Source of the DNA: Gigantopelta aegis
Taxonomy: Eukaryota; Mollusca; Gastropoda; Neomphalida; Peltospiridae
Reading direction: 5' to 3'
Length of the DNA: 64,000 nucleotides
Assembly (NCBI RefSeq): GCF_016097555.1
Contig: NC_054707.1
Span: forward strand, 47,023,692-47,087,691
The notes beneath the pieces are model-generated. The model worked only from the letters and a program-made list of their open reading frames with translations. It was not told the origin of the DNA and ran no database searches. Made by a program: the position numbers and the translations under genes. Shown one piece after another: positions 12,001-24,181 of this stretch (positions are counted from its first letter, which is position 1; every line of letters starts with the position of its first letter).

Positions 12001-13292
12001 ACAATATATATTAGTTTTATGTATAGTTCATGTGTGCTGATATTTGTAGGAGTCACTGTTGATTTTCTTCCTAATACATACATAGGGTTTACATAGTCAA
12101 ATACACTATCCTGAGTTTGCTGCCATTGTAAGCTGTTTTCGACTCACGGCGACTAAAATGATGCATTACACACAATATATATATATTAGTTTTATGTATA
12201 GTTCATGTGTGCTGATATTTGTAGTAGTCACTGTTGATTTTCTTCCTAATACATACATAGGGTTTACATAGTCAAATACACTATCCTGAGTTTGCTGCCA
12301 TTGTAAGCTGTTTTCGACTCACGGCGACTAAAATGATGCATTACACACAATATATATATATTAGTTTTATGTATAGTTCATGTGTGCTGATATTTGTAGG
12401 AGTCACTGTTGATTTTCTTCCTAATACATACATAGGGTTTACATAGTCAAATACACTATCCTGAGTTTGCTGCCATTGTAAGCTGTTTTCGACTCACGGC
12501 GACTAAAATGATGCATTACACACAATATATATATATTAGTTTTATGTATAGTTCATGTGTGCTGATATTTGTAGGAGTCACTGTTGATTTTCTTCCTAAT
12601 ACATACATAGGGTTTACATAGTCAAATACACTATCCTGAGTTTGCTGCCATTGTAAGCTGTTTTCGACTCACGGCGACTAAAATGATGCATTACACACAA
12701 TATATATATATTAGTTTTATGTATAGTTCATGTGTGCTGATATTTGTAGGAGTCACTGTTGATTTTCTTCCTAATACATACATAGGGTTTACATAGTCAA
12801 ATACACTATCCTGAGTTTGCTGCCATTGTAAGCTGTTTTCGACTCACGGCGACTAAAATGATGCATTACACACAATATATATATATTAGTTTTATGTATA
12901 GTTCATGTGTGCTGATATTTGTAGGAGTCACTGTTGATTTTCTTCCTAATACATACATAGGGTTTACATAGTCAAATACACTATCCTGAGTTTGCTGCCA
13001 TTGTAAGCTGTTTTCGACTCACGGCGACTAAAATGATGCATTACACACAATATATATTAGTTTTATGTATAGTTCATGTGTGCTGATATTTGTAGGAGTC
13101 ACTGTTGATTTTCTTCCTAATACATACATAGGGTTTACATAGTCAAATACACTATCCTGAGTTTGCTGCCATTGTAAGCTGTTTTCGACTCACGGCGACT
13201 AAAATGATGCATTACACACAATATATATTAGTTTTATGTATAGTTCATGTGTGCTGATATTTGTAGGAGTCACTGTTGATTTTCTTCCTAAT
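9066..13292 (+). repeat. 175-bp satellite array, about 24 units
   Basis: Head-to-tail units with a 175-bp period (starts at 9241, 9416, 9591 and so on), nearly identical apart from AT-microsatellite length changes that shorten some units by 2-4 bp. One scrambled unit lies at about 9857-9960. Each unit contains 'actatcctgagtttgctgcc', 'gtaagctgttttcgactc' and 'cgactaaaatgatgc', which align with the left end of the TTAA MITE family (ACATTCCTGAGTTTGCTGC, GTAAGATGTTTTCGACT). The near-identity implies recent amplification or homogenisation. Confidence 0.97.
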
Positions 13293-13495
13293 ATGATTTT
13301 TTTTTCGTACGTACGAAATTAAAATCTGGTTTGGTCTACTACAAACATCAGGACAACAAACACCTTGTTTATACAGATACTATAAAAAACCATATATTTA
13401 TCATGTAATTTTAATCATCGAAAAGGAAATGTTAGTTGTAAACATTTTACAATATGACGTTAGTGGCCGAAAACTGAGGATAGTGTCTTTAATGA
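13293..13495 (+). mobile_element. Right half of the MITE carrying the satellite
   Basis: Immediately after the last unit come the MITE landmarks in order: 'tcgtacgtacgaaatt', 'tacagatactat', an 'attttaatcat' stretch and a terminal 'aaactgaggatagtgtc', which is inverted relative to the array's 'acactatcctgagttt'. The array therefore sits where the left half of the MITE should be. Confidence 0.7.
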
Positions 13496-13535
13496 TTTGT
13501 GTTTTCAATACTATGTGTCAATGTTACAATATCAC

Positions 13536-14272
13536 CTGTTTCGAACTGACTACTTCTTTGGTCTTAGGTTACTTCTTGTCACGGTGGCAGCAGCAGGCTT
13601 TAGCTCCCGCAATCAGAGACACTGAAACTGTTAAAGAGTCGATATTTTATCTTGACTTTGATGTTTAACGATAAATAGATAGAATAGATGTTTAACGACA
13701 CCCCAGCACACACACACACACACACACACAAAATACATCGGCTATTGGATGTCAAACAAAGGTAAATAATATGAATGAAGTGATAATCAAATCAATATAA
13801 AAATTCAAAAGTTACATTACACATTCTTGCCCACTGGACTGAATTAGGTACTTTTTGCATGGTGCTAGATAAAAATAACATACAATGAGAGGCTGTTGAA
13901 GACAGTGAAATCCCAACCCGAGAGATAAAATGTGTTACATTTATTTAGTCAATAAAATAAAATTTAAAATGAAAAATACTTTTCAACCAGTTACCTTTTT
14001 TTCATTTTGTCTGATGACAGAATATATAAAAAATATTAATAATTAAAATATGTAAAATCCATGACTTACACTTGATAATTAAAACATGAAAAAGTCATAA
14101 CTTACGACTGATAATTAAAATATGTAAAATCCATGATTTACGATTGATAATTAAAATATGTAAAATCCATGATTGATAATTAAAATATGTAAAATCCATT
14201 ACTTACGATTGATAAAATATGTAAACTTTATTACTTACTGATTAGAACAGTCACAATCTTGATGAAATTCAT
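13536..14272 (-). CDS. Putative secreted micropeptide gene, copy A
   Basis: Two exons on the minus strand. Exon 1 (14272-14239) starts ATG, encodes MNFIKIVTVLI and ends in phase 1 before GTAAGT. Exon 2 (13627-13536) follows a TTTAACAG acceptor, begins TT, encodes SVSLIAGAKACCCHRDKK and stops at 13571-13569. A GT donor-like site after 'aaacag' ends the exon, as in copies B and C. The product would be about 30 residues: a signal-peptide-like hydrophobic segment, an AKA signal-peptidase site, then three Cys and a basic tail. No known family is recognised. The coding call rests on conservation of frame, phase and splice sites across copies. The intron holds a LINE scrap. Confidence 0.55.
13684..13830 (-). 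mobile_element. LINE 3' end scrap with CA repeat
   Basis: The LINE terminal signature 'gtttaacgacaccccagcac' is followed by a (CA)n expansion and the type B 3' UTR ('atcaatataaaaattcaa'). It is a short 5'-truncated insertion within the intron of micropeptide gene A. Confidence 0.75.
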
Positions 14273-14370
14273 GATGATTCTTTATCTGTGCAAAGGTATG
14301 TCTCGATGTAATAGCAAACTAATGTTTACTTTCTTGGTCGAAGGTTATTTTGTAGTTTCAGTTCCATTAC

Positions 14371-14377
14371 TTTTATA
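14371..14377 (-). promoter_or_regulatory. TATA box of micropeptide gene A
   Basis: TATAAAA on the minus strand about 100 bp upstream of the ATG at 14272. Copy C has a TATAAAA at a similar distance (41654-41660), which supports both as core promoters. Confidence 0.45.
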
Positions 14378-14379
14378 CA

Positions 14380-15710
14380 AAACACAAGGAAATTCAGAAC
14401 ATTTAATTCATACACTATCCTGGTGTTGACCAGGTCAAGTACATGCTAATCTGTAATATAAGCTTTGTAATTATGAAGTAGGTGGTGTAAATTTTAATTG
14501 TCTTTTATTTTTTTAAAACGTTATTTCCGTTTGTATTATAATATGAAAAGAAAAACAAACTAAAAAACCTCCAAAAAGTACACATCCACGTTAATAATCA
14601 CAAAGAGATGATATGCAAGATTAATTCATATTATAAAACAGAAAGGAAGTTGTTAAAAACATGAGTTTTTCTTCCTCCAATGTTATATATAAAACAGCGG
14701 TGAATCGATTATTCCTTCATCATCTCACAAGGACAGACAACTGGACATTCAGAAGCCTTGACAGAACAGATATAAGTTTAATAGTGAACAGTTTAAGAGT
14801 GGATTATGTTATGCCTTTATGCATATACGTGACATTTAAATCTGCGCTATATTAGGTGTGTAACATAATATTGTAATTTGGTAGGGAAAACATGACTTTT
14901 GTGTGACACAACGATTGAAAATTTCAGTGGTTCAAAATACACATCAGGAAATATGTAACACCATATATGATGAAAAACCACAGCAATTATGGAGATATAC
15001 AAATCCAAGAAAATACTTCAAGAATTTAACATTGAAGGCCCGTCCTGTTTCAAAACAAAAGCTATGTTTATGACTTTAAAGCTAAAATAACCAAGTAAAC
15101 AACAAATGGATAAAACAGTAACACCTTTGAACCATATCAAAATTGCCAGTTAAAAAATAAAATTTAAATTTCTTCAGATTTTTTTTTAAAGAGAGGAAAA
15201 TGTTACTTCAAGAAGTTTGTGTGACACAATGGTTAGGCAAGATTAACCATATATTTTTGGTTGTGAACAAATGACCAACATTTTGGTTTGATGAGATCTC
15301 CACAAACAGCACAGTAATTAATCGCTGAAAATGTTAAAATAGTGGTATATTGTTAAAATCCTGACATATGTCAAGTTAAAATTTGTATGCCCATTTAATT
15401 GTTTTAGGGTTAAATTATGATATTGTATGCCTTTAATCACAGTAGTATGTAAATGAAACCCATGGATAACTTTATTATCACATAATAGCTAGCATATCCA
15501 GTGTAATAAGTATGTGATATTTTATATCACATACTTTGAGAATTTGATAACTGCAATGTAAATTAATCGAGATCACGGCACTACGTTTATTGACATTTAA
15601 ACAAACGTACTTGGGAATCGCGCAATAATGGATGTATGCATTAATAGTGATCAAACAAAAACATTTCAATTGCAACTTGACACTGAACGCTGTCTGTATG
15701 TAAGGATATC
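14380..15710. other. Unassigned AT-rich sequence
   Basis: No gene, repeat family or structured element recognised. Short frames here look random. Confidence 0.4.
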
Positions 15711-15715
15711 CAAAG

Positions 15716-15915
15716 ACTTCACGTGATCTCTTGTTGGGGAATTCTATACTTGTGATATGCCAATGAAAACCGAGATCGGTACGAGCCCGTCAAAAGTGTC
15801 CCAGTTTCAAAGTACTGGCTTTGTTTTTGACCTGGACAAGGCAGCGGCGTCATATATGCACCAAACGTAGTTGGATTTTCTGTTCTATATGGTTAAATAA
15901 TAAAAATTATTCCGG
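15716..15915 (+). repeat. Dispersed repeat R1, copy 2
   Basis: Direct-orientation homologue of 5143-5365 with a deletion of about 20 bp near 15840. The two copies are 10.5 kb apart with no shared sequence evident beyond the ends. Confidence 0.7.
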
Positions 15916-16780
15916 ATACTGCCGCTTTAAACGAGCTGCCATGTATTATCAGGTTGAAGTTCCGAGGGAAATAATGTTCATGTCACGATTTGTAGTAAAT
16001 TAAAATTATTTTACGTGGAACTTAAAACTTGATAAGACATGTAAGCAAGTTTAATATTCTATTTATTTCCCCAGACTAAATGTGTGGGGGTTTTATTTCT
16101 TTAAAAATGGTTTTCTGTCCTGATTATTTACAATGCAATAAAACATACAAACGTCATCTTTATGAGTGAGTCAAACTAGGCATTAGATGTAATGTGAAAC
16201 TACATGTATACGTTTGTTTTGGTTTTCATAATAGCAACAAGTTTATTGGTCACAATTACCAGAAAGGGCCAATTAAATGACAGGTAATTAACTTTTTCAT
16301 AATTTATCACTGAGAAAAAAAAAAATCCCAGGTATTGCTGCCCAAAGGGGTAATTAAAAAATCTTTCTTTTCAGGTACAGGAATAATTCCACTTGCACAT
16401 TATCATCTGAAGTAAAATAGTAATGTTTCAATTTATAACACAGTTAGTTGTGAAAAGGGTAAATAAAAAAAAAAAGCTTCCCAAAACCTATATTTTGAAT
16501 GCATAAGTGCCAAATAACTGACAATTGTAAACATGTAAATACTTCATGTACTTAAAATGTGTCAACAGTTGTTGGAGTAAGCAACATGAAGCAAAAAGTT
16601 ACATCAATATTCTTCATAGCCATTTCATTTGTGGGAATGTTATCTCAACATCTTGTGAATTGTTTTCATGTATGAATTAAAACTTTACAAAAATGGTCTA
16701 CAAACAATATGTTCACTGAATATTACACGTATAACATATTTTAATTTATTTATAAATTAAATTTCACTCCACAATACAAA
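15916..16780. other. Unassigned AT-rich sequence
   Basis: No feature seen apart from A runs. Confidence 0.35.
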
Positions 16781-16872
16781 TTAGTTCTGACAGGTCTGTT
16801 GTGTTAAATTTTTCATTGGTACCTCATTCAGCCATGGCACACCATCTTGTGTCATTTCTGTTACTTCAATTA
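16781..16872 (-). CDS. Candidate last exon of the Myb/SANT-like gene
   Basis: On the minus strand an acceptor 'ttatttttag' precedes an open frame IEVTEMTQDGVPWLNE followed by VPMKNLTQQTCQN and a stop at 16783-16781. The composition is protein-like and unlike the surroundings. It may be the 3' terminal coding exon of the gene whose other candidate exons lie at 17873-17990, 18516-18582 and 28550-28734, but its phase does not join cleanly to the 17990 exon. Confidence 0.35.
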
Positions 16873-17020
16873 CTAAAAATAAAATAGTGTTGTTGTAAAA
16901 GTGGTAATGAAATGAATTAACAATATTCAATATAGCATAATTATTTGAAAAATTACTGTTACATCAGGGTTTAAAAAAAAAAAAAAAAAAGGAAATCGGT
17001 CCCAGCATTGACATCATGAA

Positions 17021-17312
17021 TGAATGAATGAATGAATGAATGAATGTTTAACGACACCCCAGCACGAAAAATACATCGGCTATTGGGTGTCAAACTATGG
17101 TAATGCAAATAAAGTGATGATCAACATCAATATAAAAATTCAAGGTTTAAACAAAAACAGTGTAAAGAACTGTGCCAAAAATACAAATACAAATATCACC
17201 GAATTTTACGGACACCGAATTTTACTCTAAACTTCAATTTGTGCTGTATTGGCCATTCTCAAAGAGAATGTTACACCCCTGCACCACGGTGAGGTTACAG
17301 CACGCGCAGTGG
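17021..17312 (-). mobile_element. Short ribozyme-LINE derivative, copy 1
   Basis: A 292-bp element with direct repeats TGACATCATGAA at 17009-17020 and 17313-17324. On the minus strand it begins at 17312 with the HDV-like ribozyme fold, here with one mismatch in P1 (CCACTGC against GCAGGGG). It continues into the LINE 3' UTR and ends in the (ATTC)n tail. It has no coding capacity and depends on LINE proteins. Confidence 0.9.
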
Positions 17313-17324
17313 TGACATCATGAA

Positions 17325-17870
17325 AGTAACACTCCGTTTTGCTATATAATAAGGTTGATATAAAAAAAAAAACATACTGTATATTTACATTAAAATTATG
17401 CTTTAGACAAATAAAAATTCAAAAGGCTAACCTACAAGCATGTTGTTTTCAACATTAATTTAACTTTTAAAGAAATATAAATTGTGAAAAATTGAATTTC
17501 CATATCCCTGTATAATATGTAACATGTTAAATAATACAAAAAAGTATTTAGTTAAAAATATGTGATTTGAATTCATTTATATCAGAAGCGTACAATATGT
17601 TTGAGGTATGACTGCATTGTATTTGGTTTTAAGTATATGCATTCTATTTTCTTTTAAAATATATTATTTTATACCAAAAAACTTGTATTTAGAATGATAA
17701 GTTAAAGAAGAATTTTTATTTTTATTTTATTTAACTTGTATTAGAATTATTTTATTAAAAGCATTATTGAAAATATTTAGTTTGAAAATTAATGCATCGG
17801 AATTTAATTATCATTATCAATAATTTTATTAATTTGTTTACCGTTGGTGTCCACACCACCACTCACGCCA
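17325..17870. other. Unassigned AT-rich sequence
   Basis: Nothing recognised. Confidence 0.35.
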
Positions 17871-17872
17871 AT

Positions 17873-17990
17873 GATCCCCTCCTTCTCTCCAAATAAATCT
17901 TAAGTAGAGACCATCTGTCTTGGTAAGTTGGTTCTTTAGAGAACCTCCACCTGTTTTTGGCCTCTTCATAAGCATCTACTCGATCTTTGG
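17873..17990 (-). CDS. Candidate Myb/SANT-like gene exon 3
   Basis: After a 'gttggtag' acceptor the minus strand encodes KDRVDAYEEAKNRWRFSKEP and on to a GTGAGT donor near 17877 or a stop at 17875. KDRVDAYEEAKN reads like the last helix of a Myb_DNA-bind_5 type domain and continues LKKE of the exon at 18516. One base appears to be missing at the junction: phase 0 donor, but the frame needs phase 1. The copy may be a pseudogene, or the junction may be mis-assigned. Confidence 0.4.
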
Positions 17991-18402
17991 CTACCAACAG
18001 AAAATAACTAATTATGACACTTACTGCACAATACATGTAGTCATTCCCATAATATATGGTGTACTATATATTTAAGAAATACATTATAGTTGTTGTTTTT
18101 ATTTAACAATGTTATTTCTTCACCTATATGAACCTTGTTGCAGGGTGTATTTAAAAGGTTTCACATAAAACCAAGTATAGTAAGATGTTCAAATGAATGT
18201 GTGAATATAGTTATATATTTCAACAATGAATATGTACATAGGTTTAGTAATCATTCATTTATTAATGTATTGTACATATAATTAATGTTATGGGTTTTTT
18301 ATGTTTAAATATTTAGTGTATTTTTATTATTCTTATTTACTGTTGGTTTTCAAAATATAATTTAAATATTAAACTGATATGCCAGTCATAAAATGTTATT
18401 CC

Positions 18403-18424
18403 CCCCCCCCCCCCCCCCCCCCCC
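18403..18424. repeat. Poly-C run
   Basis: An uninterrupted run of about 22 C. Length is unreliable in assemblies. Confidence 0.9.
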
Positions 18425-18515
18425 ATTATAGTAGTATTTATACCACTCAAAATTATAACCGACTAAAGTTACAGTTCCTGCTTGAATGTTGATATAATAT
18501 GCTATTAAAATGTAC

Positions 18516-18582
18516 CTCTTTTTTAAGATTCTGAAACTTCTTACTGGCTTCATCAACAGTTCTGATTACTGAGTGGTTTTCA
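18516..18582 (-). CDS. Candidate Myb/SANT-like gene exon 2
   Basis: A 67-bp minus-strand exon between acceptor 'aattcacag' and donor GTACAT, encoding ENHSVIRTVDEASKKFQNLK and KE. It enters in phase 2, exactly matching the end of the exon at 28550-28734 (AAT TG plus T). The RTVDEASKKFQNLKKE segment is typical of the third helix of Myb/SANT-like DNA-binding domains (RTxxExxKKxxNLK). The intervening intron of about 10 kb holds the full-length LINE. Confidence 0.5.
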
Positions 18583-18913
18583 CTGTGAATTAAGATGATT
18601 GTTACAATAATAATAATCAATGAATATCATGTTAATAATTAAAGTGTGTGTGTTTTTTAACGATTATACATTTGTGCATTTCAAAAAAATATATTGGTAC
18701 GTAATACACATATGACATGTAATAATGTCTACTATCATTAATTAAATAAAAAATAAAAATTTCTAATATGCAGCCAATGTATTTAAGGATAAGCTTAAAT
18801 GTACAATGTTATGTAATATTATTAATGCAAACAATTGAATACTGCCTGTATTATTTATATATAAAGGAAATGTATACCTGTATGATTCTTGAATCAGATT
18901 TTACAAATTACAT

Positions 18914-18928
18914 TGAGGAAGAAATGGA
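18914..18928. repeat. Target-site duplication, 3' side of the LINE
   Basis: TGAGGAAGAAATGGA, identical to 24254-24268 on the other side of the LINE. Confidence 0.93.
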
Positions 18929-19039
18929 ATGAATGAATGTTTAACGACACCCCAGCACGAAAAATACATCGGCTATTGGGTGTCAAACTATGGTAAAATG
19001 AAACAACAGTGTGATGAGCATCATCAATATAAAAATTCA

Positions 19040-22000
19040 ACAGTTAAATAAAAACACAGTGTAAAGGACCGTGTAAAAATCTTTTCGAATTTCTTTCAGA
19101 TGGGTACACTCCACCAAAATGTGTCGCACAGTCAGAAGACACTGACAGTGCTCACACTGAGATGGAGGATCTTTCTTTAAGATAAATGAATGGGTTAAAT
19201 ATATATGCCCGATGCGGGAACGACACAAGACTATTTCATCCTTCCTGCACTGTCTATAGGAGGACTGCCACTCTCCCAAGACTGGCTTGATAGCATGAAG
19301 CTTGTTCGCAACCTCACCGTCCCAATCGAAAAGATAAATTTGTTAATACCATATTTAAAATCAGTATACGGTACACCAACCCTGGCATGAGGCAAATCCA
19401 AAGCAGACTTGGCAGCTAAATCTGCCTTTTCATTACCCCTGATGCCAACATGGCTGGGTACCCAACAAAATACAATGTCTTTATTAGCAATAGATAAAAA
19501 GACACACTTTCGTATCACCATCCCAATTAAGGGATGGTCCAGCTTCATATTACGTAAAGCTTGGAGACACGAAAGTGAGTCAGTAAAAATAATAAATTTG
19601 GATGCACTAGAATCCTTTATTTCTTCTAAGGCTTTAATGACTGCCCAAACTTCAGCACTAAAGATCGATGCTGAGTCAGGCAGTCGCATGGAAAGTATTG
19701 TGTCTGATGGAAACACTGTAGCACAAGCCACAGAATTCCCATCCCGTGATCCATCTGTATACACAGGAATGTAATCACGGTACTTGTCCTGAATTTCCAT
19801 GAAAAACTGTTTGTACACAACAGCATCTGTACGATCTTTCTTTAGATGCGAATGATGAAACACAATTTTAGGTGGAGTAATACACCAAGGTGGTAAAACA
19901 AAATATGAAGGAGTTTCCAAAGTGTCAGTTAAATCAATGTTGGAAAGCAACAAAATACGCTTAATGCGAAGACCAAATGTACGAATAGCATCTAGCCTTG
20001 CATCAAACAACTTCATATATTTGTTGTCAAACACCGCATCATGTGTTGGATGTGTTGGTAATGATTTAATCTTGGCAGCATACTGCAGAGAAAACTTGGC
20101 ACGTCTAGCACCCAAACAAGGTTCGTGTGCATCAACGTACAGGCTCTCTACAGGAGATAGTCCCTGATTGTGTATAGGATCTAGCATCTGCAAGTAAGAC
20201 TTGCGTGCCGACCCATACACAATGCATCCATAATCTAGTTTTGATCTGACTAAAGATCTATACAGACGGAGCATAACCTTTCGGTCTGCTCCCCAATAAC
20301 TTTTAAATATTAAGAGCTTTTAAGCCCTTCTTTTTTACATATTTAAGATGGGGCACAAAAGATAGTTTCCTGTCAAATATCACCCCCAGAAATTTAGTCT
20401 CCTCCACAACTGGAATTGGATTTTTGTCCAAAAACAACTGTGGATCTAAGTGAAAACCTCTTTTCTGGCAGATATGCATACAAACCGTTTTTGCCTTTCA
20501 GAATCTAAAGCCATTGTCAGTTGCCAATTGATGAAGTTTATTCAAACAAAGCTGCAACTTACGTTCAATGATACTCATATTGGACTATCTGTAAGAAATC
20601 TGAAAATCATCGACATATAACGAGCAATCCACACCAGGTGTTAAACACTGGGAGATGCTGTTAATTTTCACAGAAAATAAAGTTACAGACAGGATACTAC
20701 CTTGAGGCACACCCATCTCCTGTGGGTGAATGTCGGACAATGTCGACCCCACCCGAACTTTAAAAGATCTATCTTTTAAAAATTGTGAAATAAAAACTGG
20801 AAGTCGACCTCTCAGGCCCATGCCATGGAGGTCGTTTAAAATCCCATACTTCCACGTGGTATCGTAAGCTTTCTCCAAATCAAAAAACACTGAAACCAAG
20901 TGCTGATTATGGATGAAAGCTTCCCTACAAAACGGTTTAGTCTAGATCTGAACCCACACTGCACGTTAGTAAGCAATTTGTGGGATTCAAGATACCAGAC
21001 AAGTCTACGATTGATCATTCGTTCCATGGTTTTACAAATGCAACTTGTCAAAGCGATAGGGCGATAACTAGTAGGATTGGTTGGATCCTTACCAGGCTTG
21101 GGAATAGGAATAGTAATAGCTTTCCTCCAATCAGAAGGAAAGTCTCCAGAAATCCAGATGTTATTAAAAGTATTCAACAGAACCATCAAAGATGATTCAG
21201 GTAAATGTTTCAATAACTGATAATGAATTTCATCCGGTCCTACTGAAGTATCATGGGCTCGACGAAGAGCATCCTGCAATTCCTCCATAGAGAAATGCCT
21301 GTTGTATACTTCAGCATTTTCGGATGAAAAATTAATGGACTGCTTTTCAGCTTTAGTTCGGACAGATGTAAAAGCATCTGTACTGAAAGCAGAAGATGAA
21401 TTACGAGAAACGTTATCTGCCAATGCATTGGCAATGTCACGATGAGACGCGACATCCGTGTCATTGACAGACAAATGATGAACTGTATTACTGGATTCTT
21501 TACCTTTGATTTTACGGATCCTATTCCAGACAGATTTTACTGATGTTTGTGAATTCAACTTGGAGATAAAAGTTCTCCAAGGTGATTTCTTACTCTGTCT
21601 AATCTCTCTGCGAGCGTTAGCCCTAGCAATACGAAATGCATCCAGGTTGTCTGCTGTAGGTTCACGTTTGAACCGCTCAAGCAACCTGTTTCGCTCTTTG
21701 AATGCATCTTTGCACGTATCATTAAACCATGGTTTATTGAAACGCTTTGGCACTGCCGAAGTCTTAGGAATAGTTTCATCTGCAATGTCCTTCAAGATGG
21801 AAGTGAACAAAGACATGGGAGCATCAGTAATGGCAAATTGTTGCAGACGAGTGCTGCACAGATGCTGAAACTGACCCCAATTTGCCTTCGCCAACTTCCA
21901 TCTTTGAACCCTTTCAAGTGATGGTGGTCCATCATTCCCCAAAATAATGGGAAAGTGGTCACTACCACAAAGGTCTGAACCAACTTTCCAGGAGAAATTA

Positions 22001-22490
22001 AGAAAAGTGATGGACTACAAAGAGTTAAATCTATGGAAGTGAAAGATCCACTTGCAGAATGAAAATATGTACGACTTTTATCATTGAATAAAAGTAAGTC
22101 GTTTTTGAGAATTAAGTTCCAATTGTTTTCTCTAATATTGACATTTTCGCATACCCACAAAGTGTGGTGACCATTAAAATCTCCCATAATAATAAAGGGA
22201 GTAGGGAGCTGATCAAGAAGACCTTGAAGATCCCTAGGATTAAAATTAAAATAATTACGTGGCAAGTAAACTGAGCACAGAGTAACAGTTTTATGAGCCG
22301 TGACTTTGACAGCCACAGCTTGTAAATTGGTATTTAATGTTACTGAACTCTGAGGAATGTTTTCATTAACAATAATGGAAACACCCCCAGATGCTCTATT
22401 TTCAGTTTCTTGAAACTTATGATAGAGGTTAAATCCTCATGGTAATATGATCAGTGTCCTTCAAGAAAGTTTCTTGAAGACACACTGCAA
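19040..22490 (-). pseudogene. LINE ORF2: endonuclease-RT-RNase H-CCHC
   Basis: This polyprotein nicks the target and copies its RNA by target-primed reverse transcription. Endonuclease landmarks are CLQET near 22470, IMGDFNGHHTLW near 22185 and SDHFP near 21955. RT shows PKPGKDPTNPTSYRPIAL, FFDLEKAYD, PQGSILSV and the catalytic YVDD near 20605. RNase H shows YTDGSRDGN, FTDSLSC and VPSHVGIRGNEKAD. The C-terminal finger is CEHCQCLLTVRHILVEC near 19130. The frame breaks between endonuclease and RT, within RT near 20900 and 20585, and before the C-terminal finger near 19260. All are ordinary decay. Confidence 0.92.
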
Positions 22491-22495
22491 GAGGA

Positions 22496-23752
22496 TTATG
22501 TTTTTGAATTATGAGATCTCTGTGGGTGTGGACGGTCATCTGGCACTATATCCATTTGATCATCCACATCAGCCAAAGCTTCAAATGGATTGTTGGTCGA
22601 AACCAACGTTTTTTCCGCTTTCTTCAGTCGTCCTGAAGAAGAATCCTTTTTCTGCTTTTTAGTGTCTTTTCTTGACGGAGGCTTACTGGGACCTGGCTCC
22701 CCACACGATGAGCCTCTTGGTGGATTCCTAGAATCCAAAGACACTTGAGTAGATGTTGAAACTTGTTAATAGCAGCTTTTGTATTTTGTTTAGTAACTTT
22801 TTCAATATCAGAAATCTTCTTAAATTTATCCTCACCATTAGGCCATGTAAGGTCAGTCTGAACGGCTATACTGGTTGTAGATACCTTCACAGCAGCGGCA
22901 TACGATTTACCAGCTGCTGGGGGTGTTGATGCTTCCACAACCTTTCTAGCCTCTGTGAAAGAGAGGTGTTTTTCCACTTTCACATGTTGTACCTCTTTTT
23001 ACACTTTCCACCTTGGGCACTCTCGCGAGTACGCAAAGTGTTTCCCTTTACAGTTGGTACATGCCATATCATTTTGACATGCCTTGCTGTCATGGTCAAA
23101 TTGGCCACAACGAGCACATGTCAGTCTGTTACGGCATGTATTTTGTCCATGTCCAAATCTTTGGCATTTGAAACATCGTAAAGGGTTGGGAATATACGGC
23201 ACAACAGGTATATTTAAATAACCTGCTTTGACAGAATTTGGAAGCGTCGGCAAATTAAATGTGAGGATTAAGGTGTTCGTCGAAACCAGTTCATTGTTCC
23301 GACGGACTTTAATCCGCTTGACTGATGTGACACCTTGTGAGGAGAGATTTTCGCAAATCTCATCCTCACTGACTCCGTCCAAATCCCTAGACCGAACTAC
23401 TCCTTTACAAGAATTAAGGCTAGTGTGAGGAGAAATGTTGCATAAATGTTTGGATTTAAGAAGATTTCTGGAATGACTCTGTTAATGAGCCACTCCTTAA
23501 TTTCTTAACAGTTTTGGGCTCGCCGGCCAAGCCTTCGAGCCCTTTTTGAATCGCAAAAGGCGACAATTTCTTCAAGGCCTCATCATCGGTAGACCCGATG
23601 ACAAGAAACCGTGGCCAGGTTTTAGAAGAAATCACTCTGGATTTCTTTGCAGTCAATGTCGTAGACTCTTCATCTGATGATGAAGAGTCTGAAACTTCGA
23701 TGTGGACCCTTTTCAGGGTCCCATCAATTGATATTAAATTGCTTGTAGCCAT
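22496..23752 (-). pseudogene. LINE ORF1: Gag-like nucleic acid chaperone
   Basis: It starts MATSNLISIDG at 23752. An RRM-like section (WPRFLVIGSTDDEALKKLSP) is followed by three zinc knuckles: CFKCQRFGHGQNTC, CARCGQFDHDSKAC and CTNCKGKHFAYSREC (near 23170-23000). A Lys/Ser-rich tail follows. At least three frameshifts (near 23456, 23000 and 22740) split the reading frame. In this clade ORF1 coats the element RNA. Confidence 0.9.
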
Positions 23753-24181
23753 AATTTAGCTCATACAATTCGTCAACCATGCCCCCCACCACGGAGTCCA
23801 ACAAGGGGACATGAAGCTGCGGATAACCACCAGACAATCATGCCAGGGATACATGGTTGATATACTCGGGTAATAAGAAACAAATCACCTGATTGACCCT
23901 AGCCACCGCCTCAAGAGCAACAAATACAAATGGTAATTCACACAATGTTTGTTCTTGGGTAATGTAACACAACAAAAGATTGTTTGCTCTTGAGCTTGGC
24001 ATGACCAGCCGATTGATCAGGTCGGGCCTTCCTGACCACCCGTCTATTTGAACTCCGGGCCAAAGTGATGTATTGTCAGAAGTCATACCCGCAGGTATGC
24101 CCCAACTCAATCACCAGGATCCCATCATCCATCTTCACGGGATGCACCTCACGGCAAACAAGGCGCCTCATACGAGGAGTT

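Noticed and set aside
9066..13292. CRISPR-like array
   Set aside because: The repeats are 175 bp and contiguous with no variable spacers. The genome is eukaryotic and the units match a MITE end.
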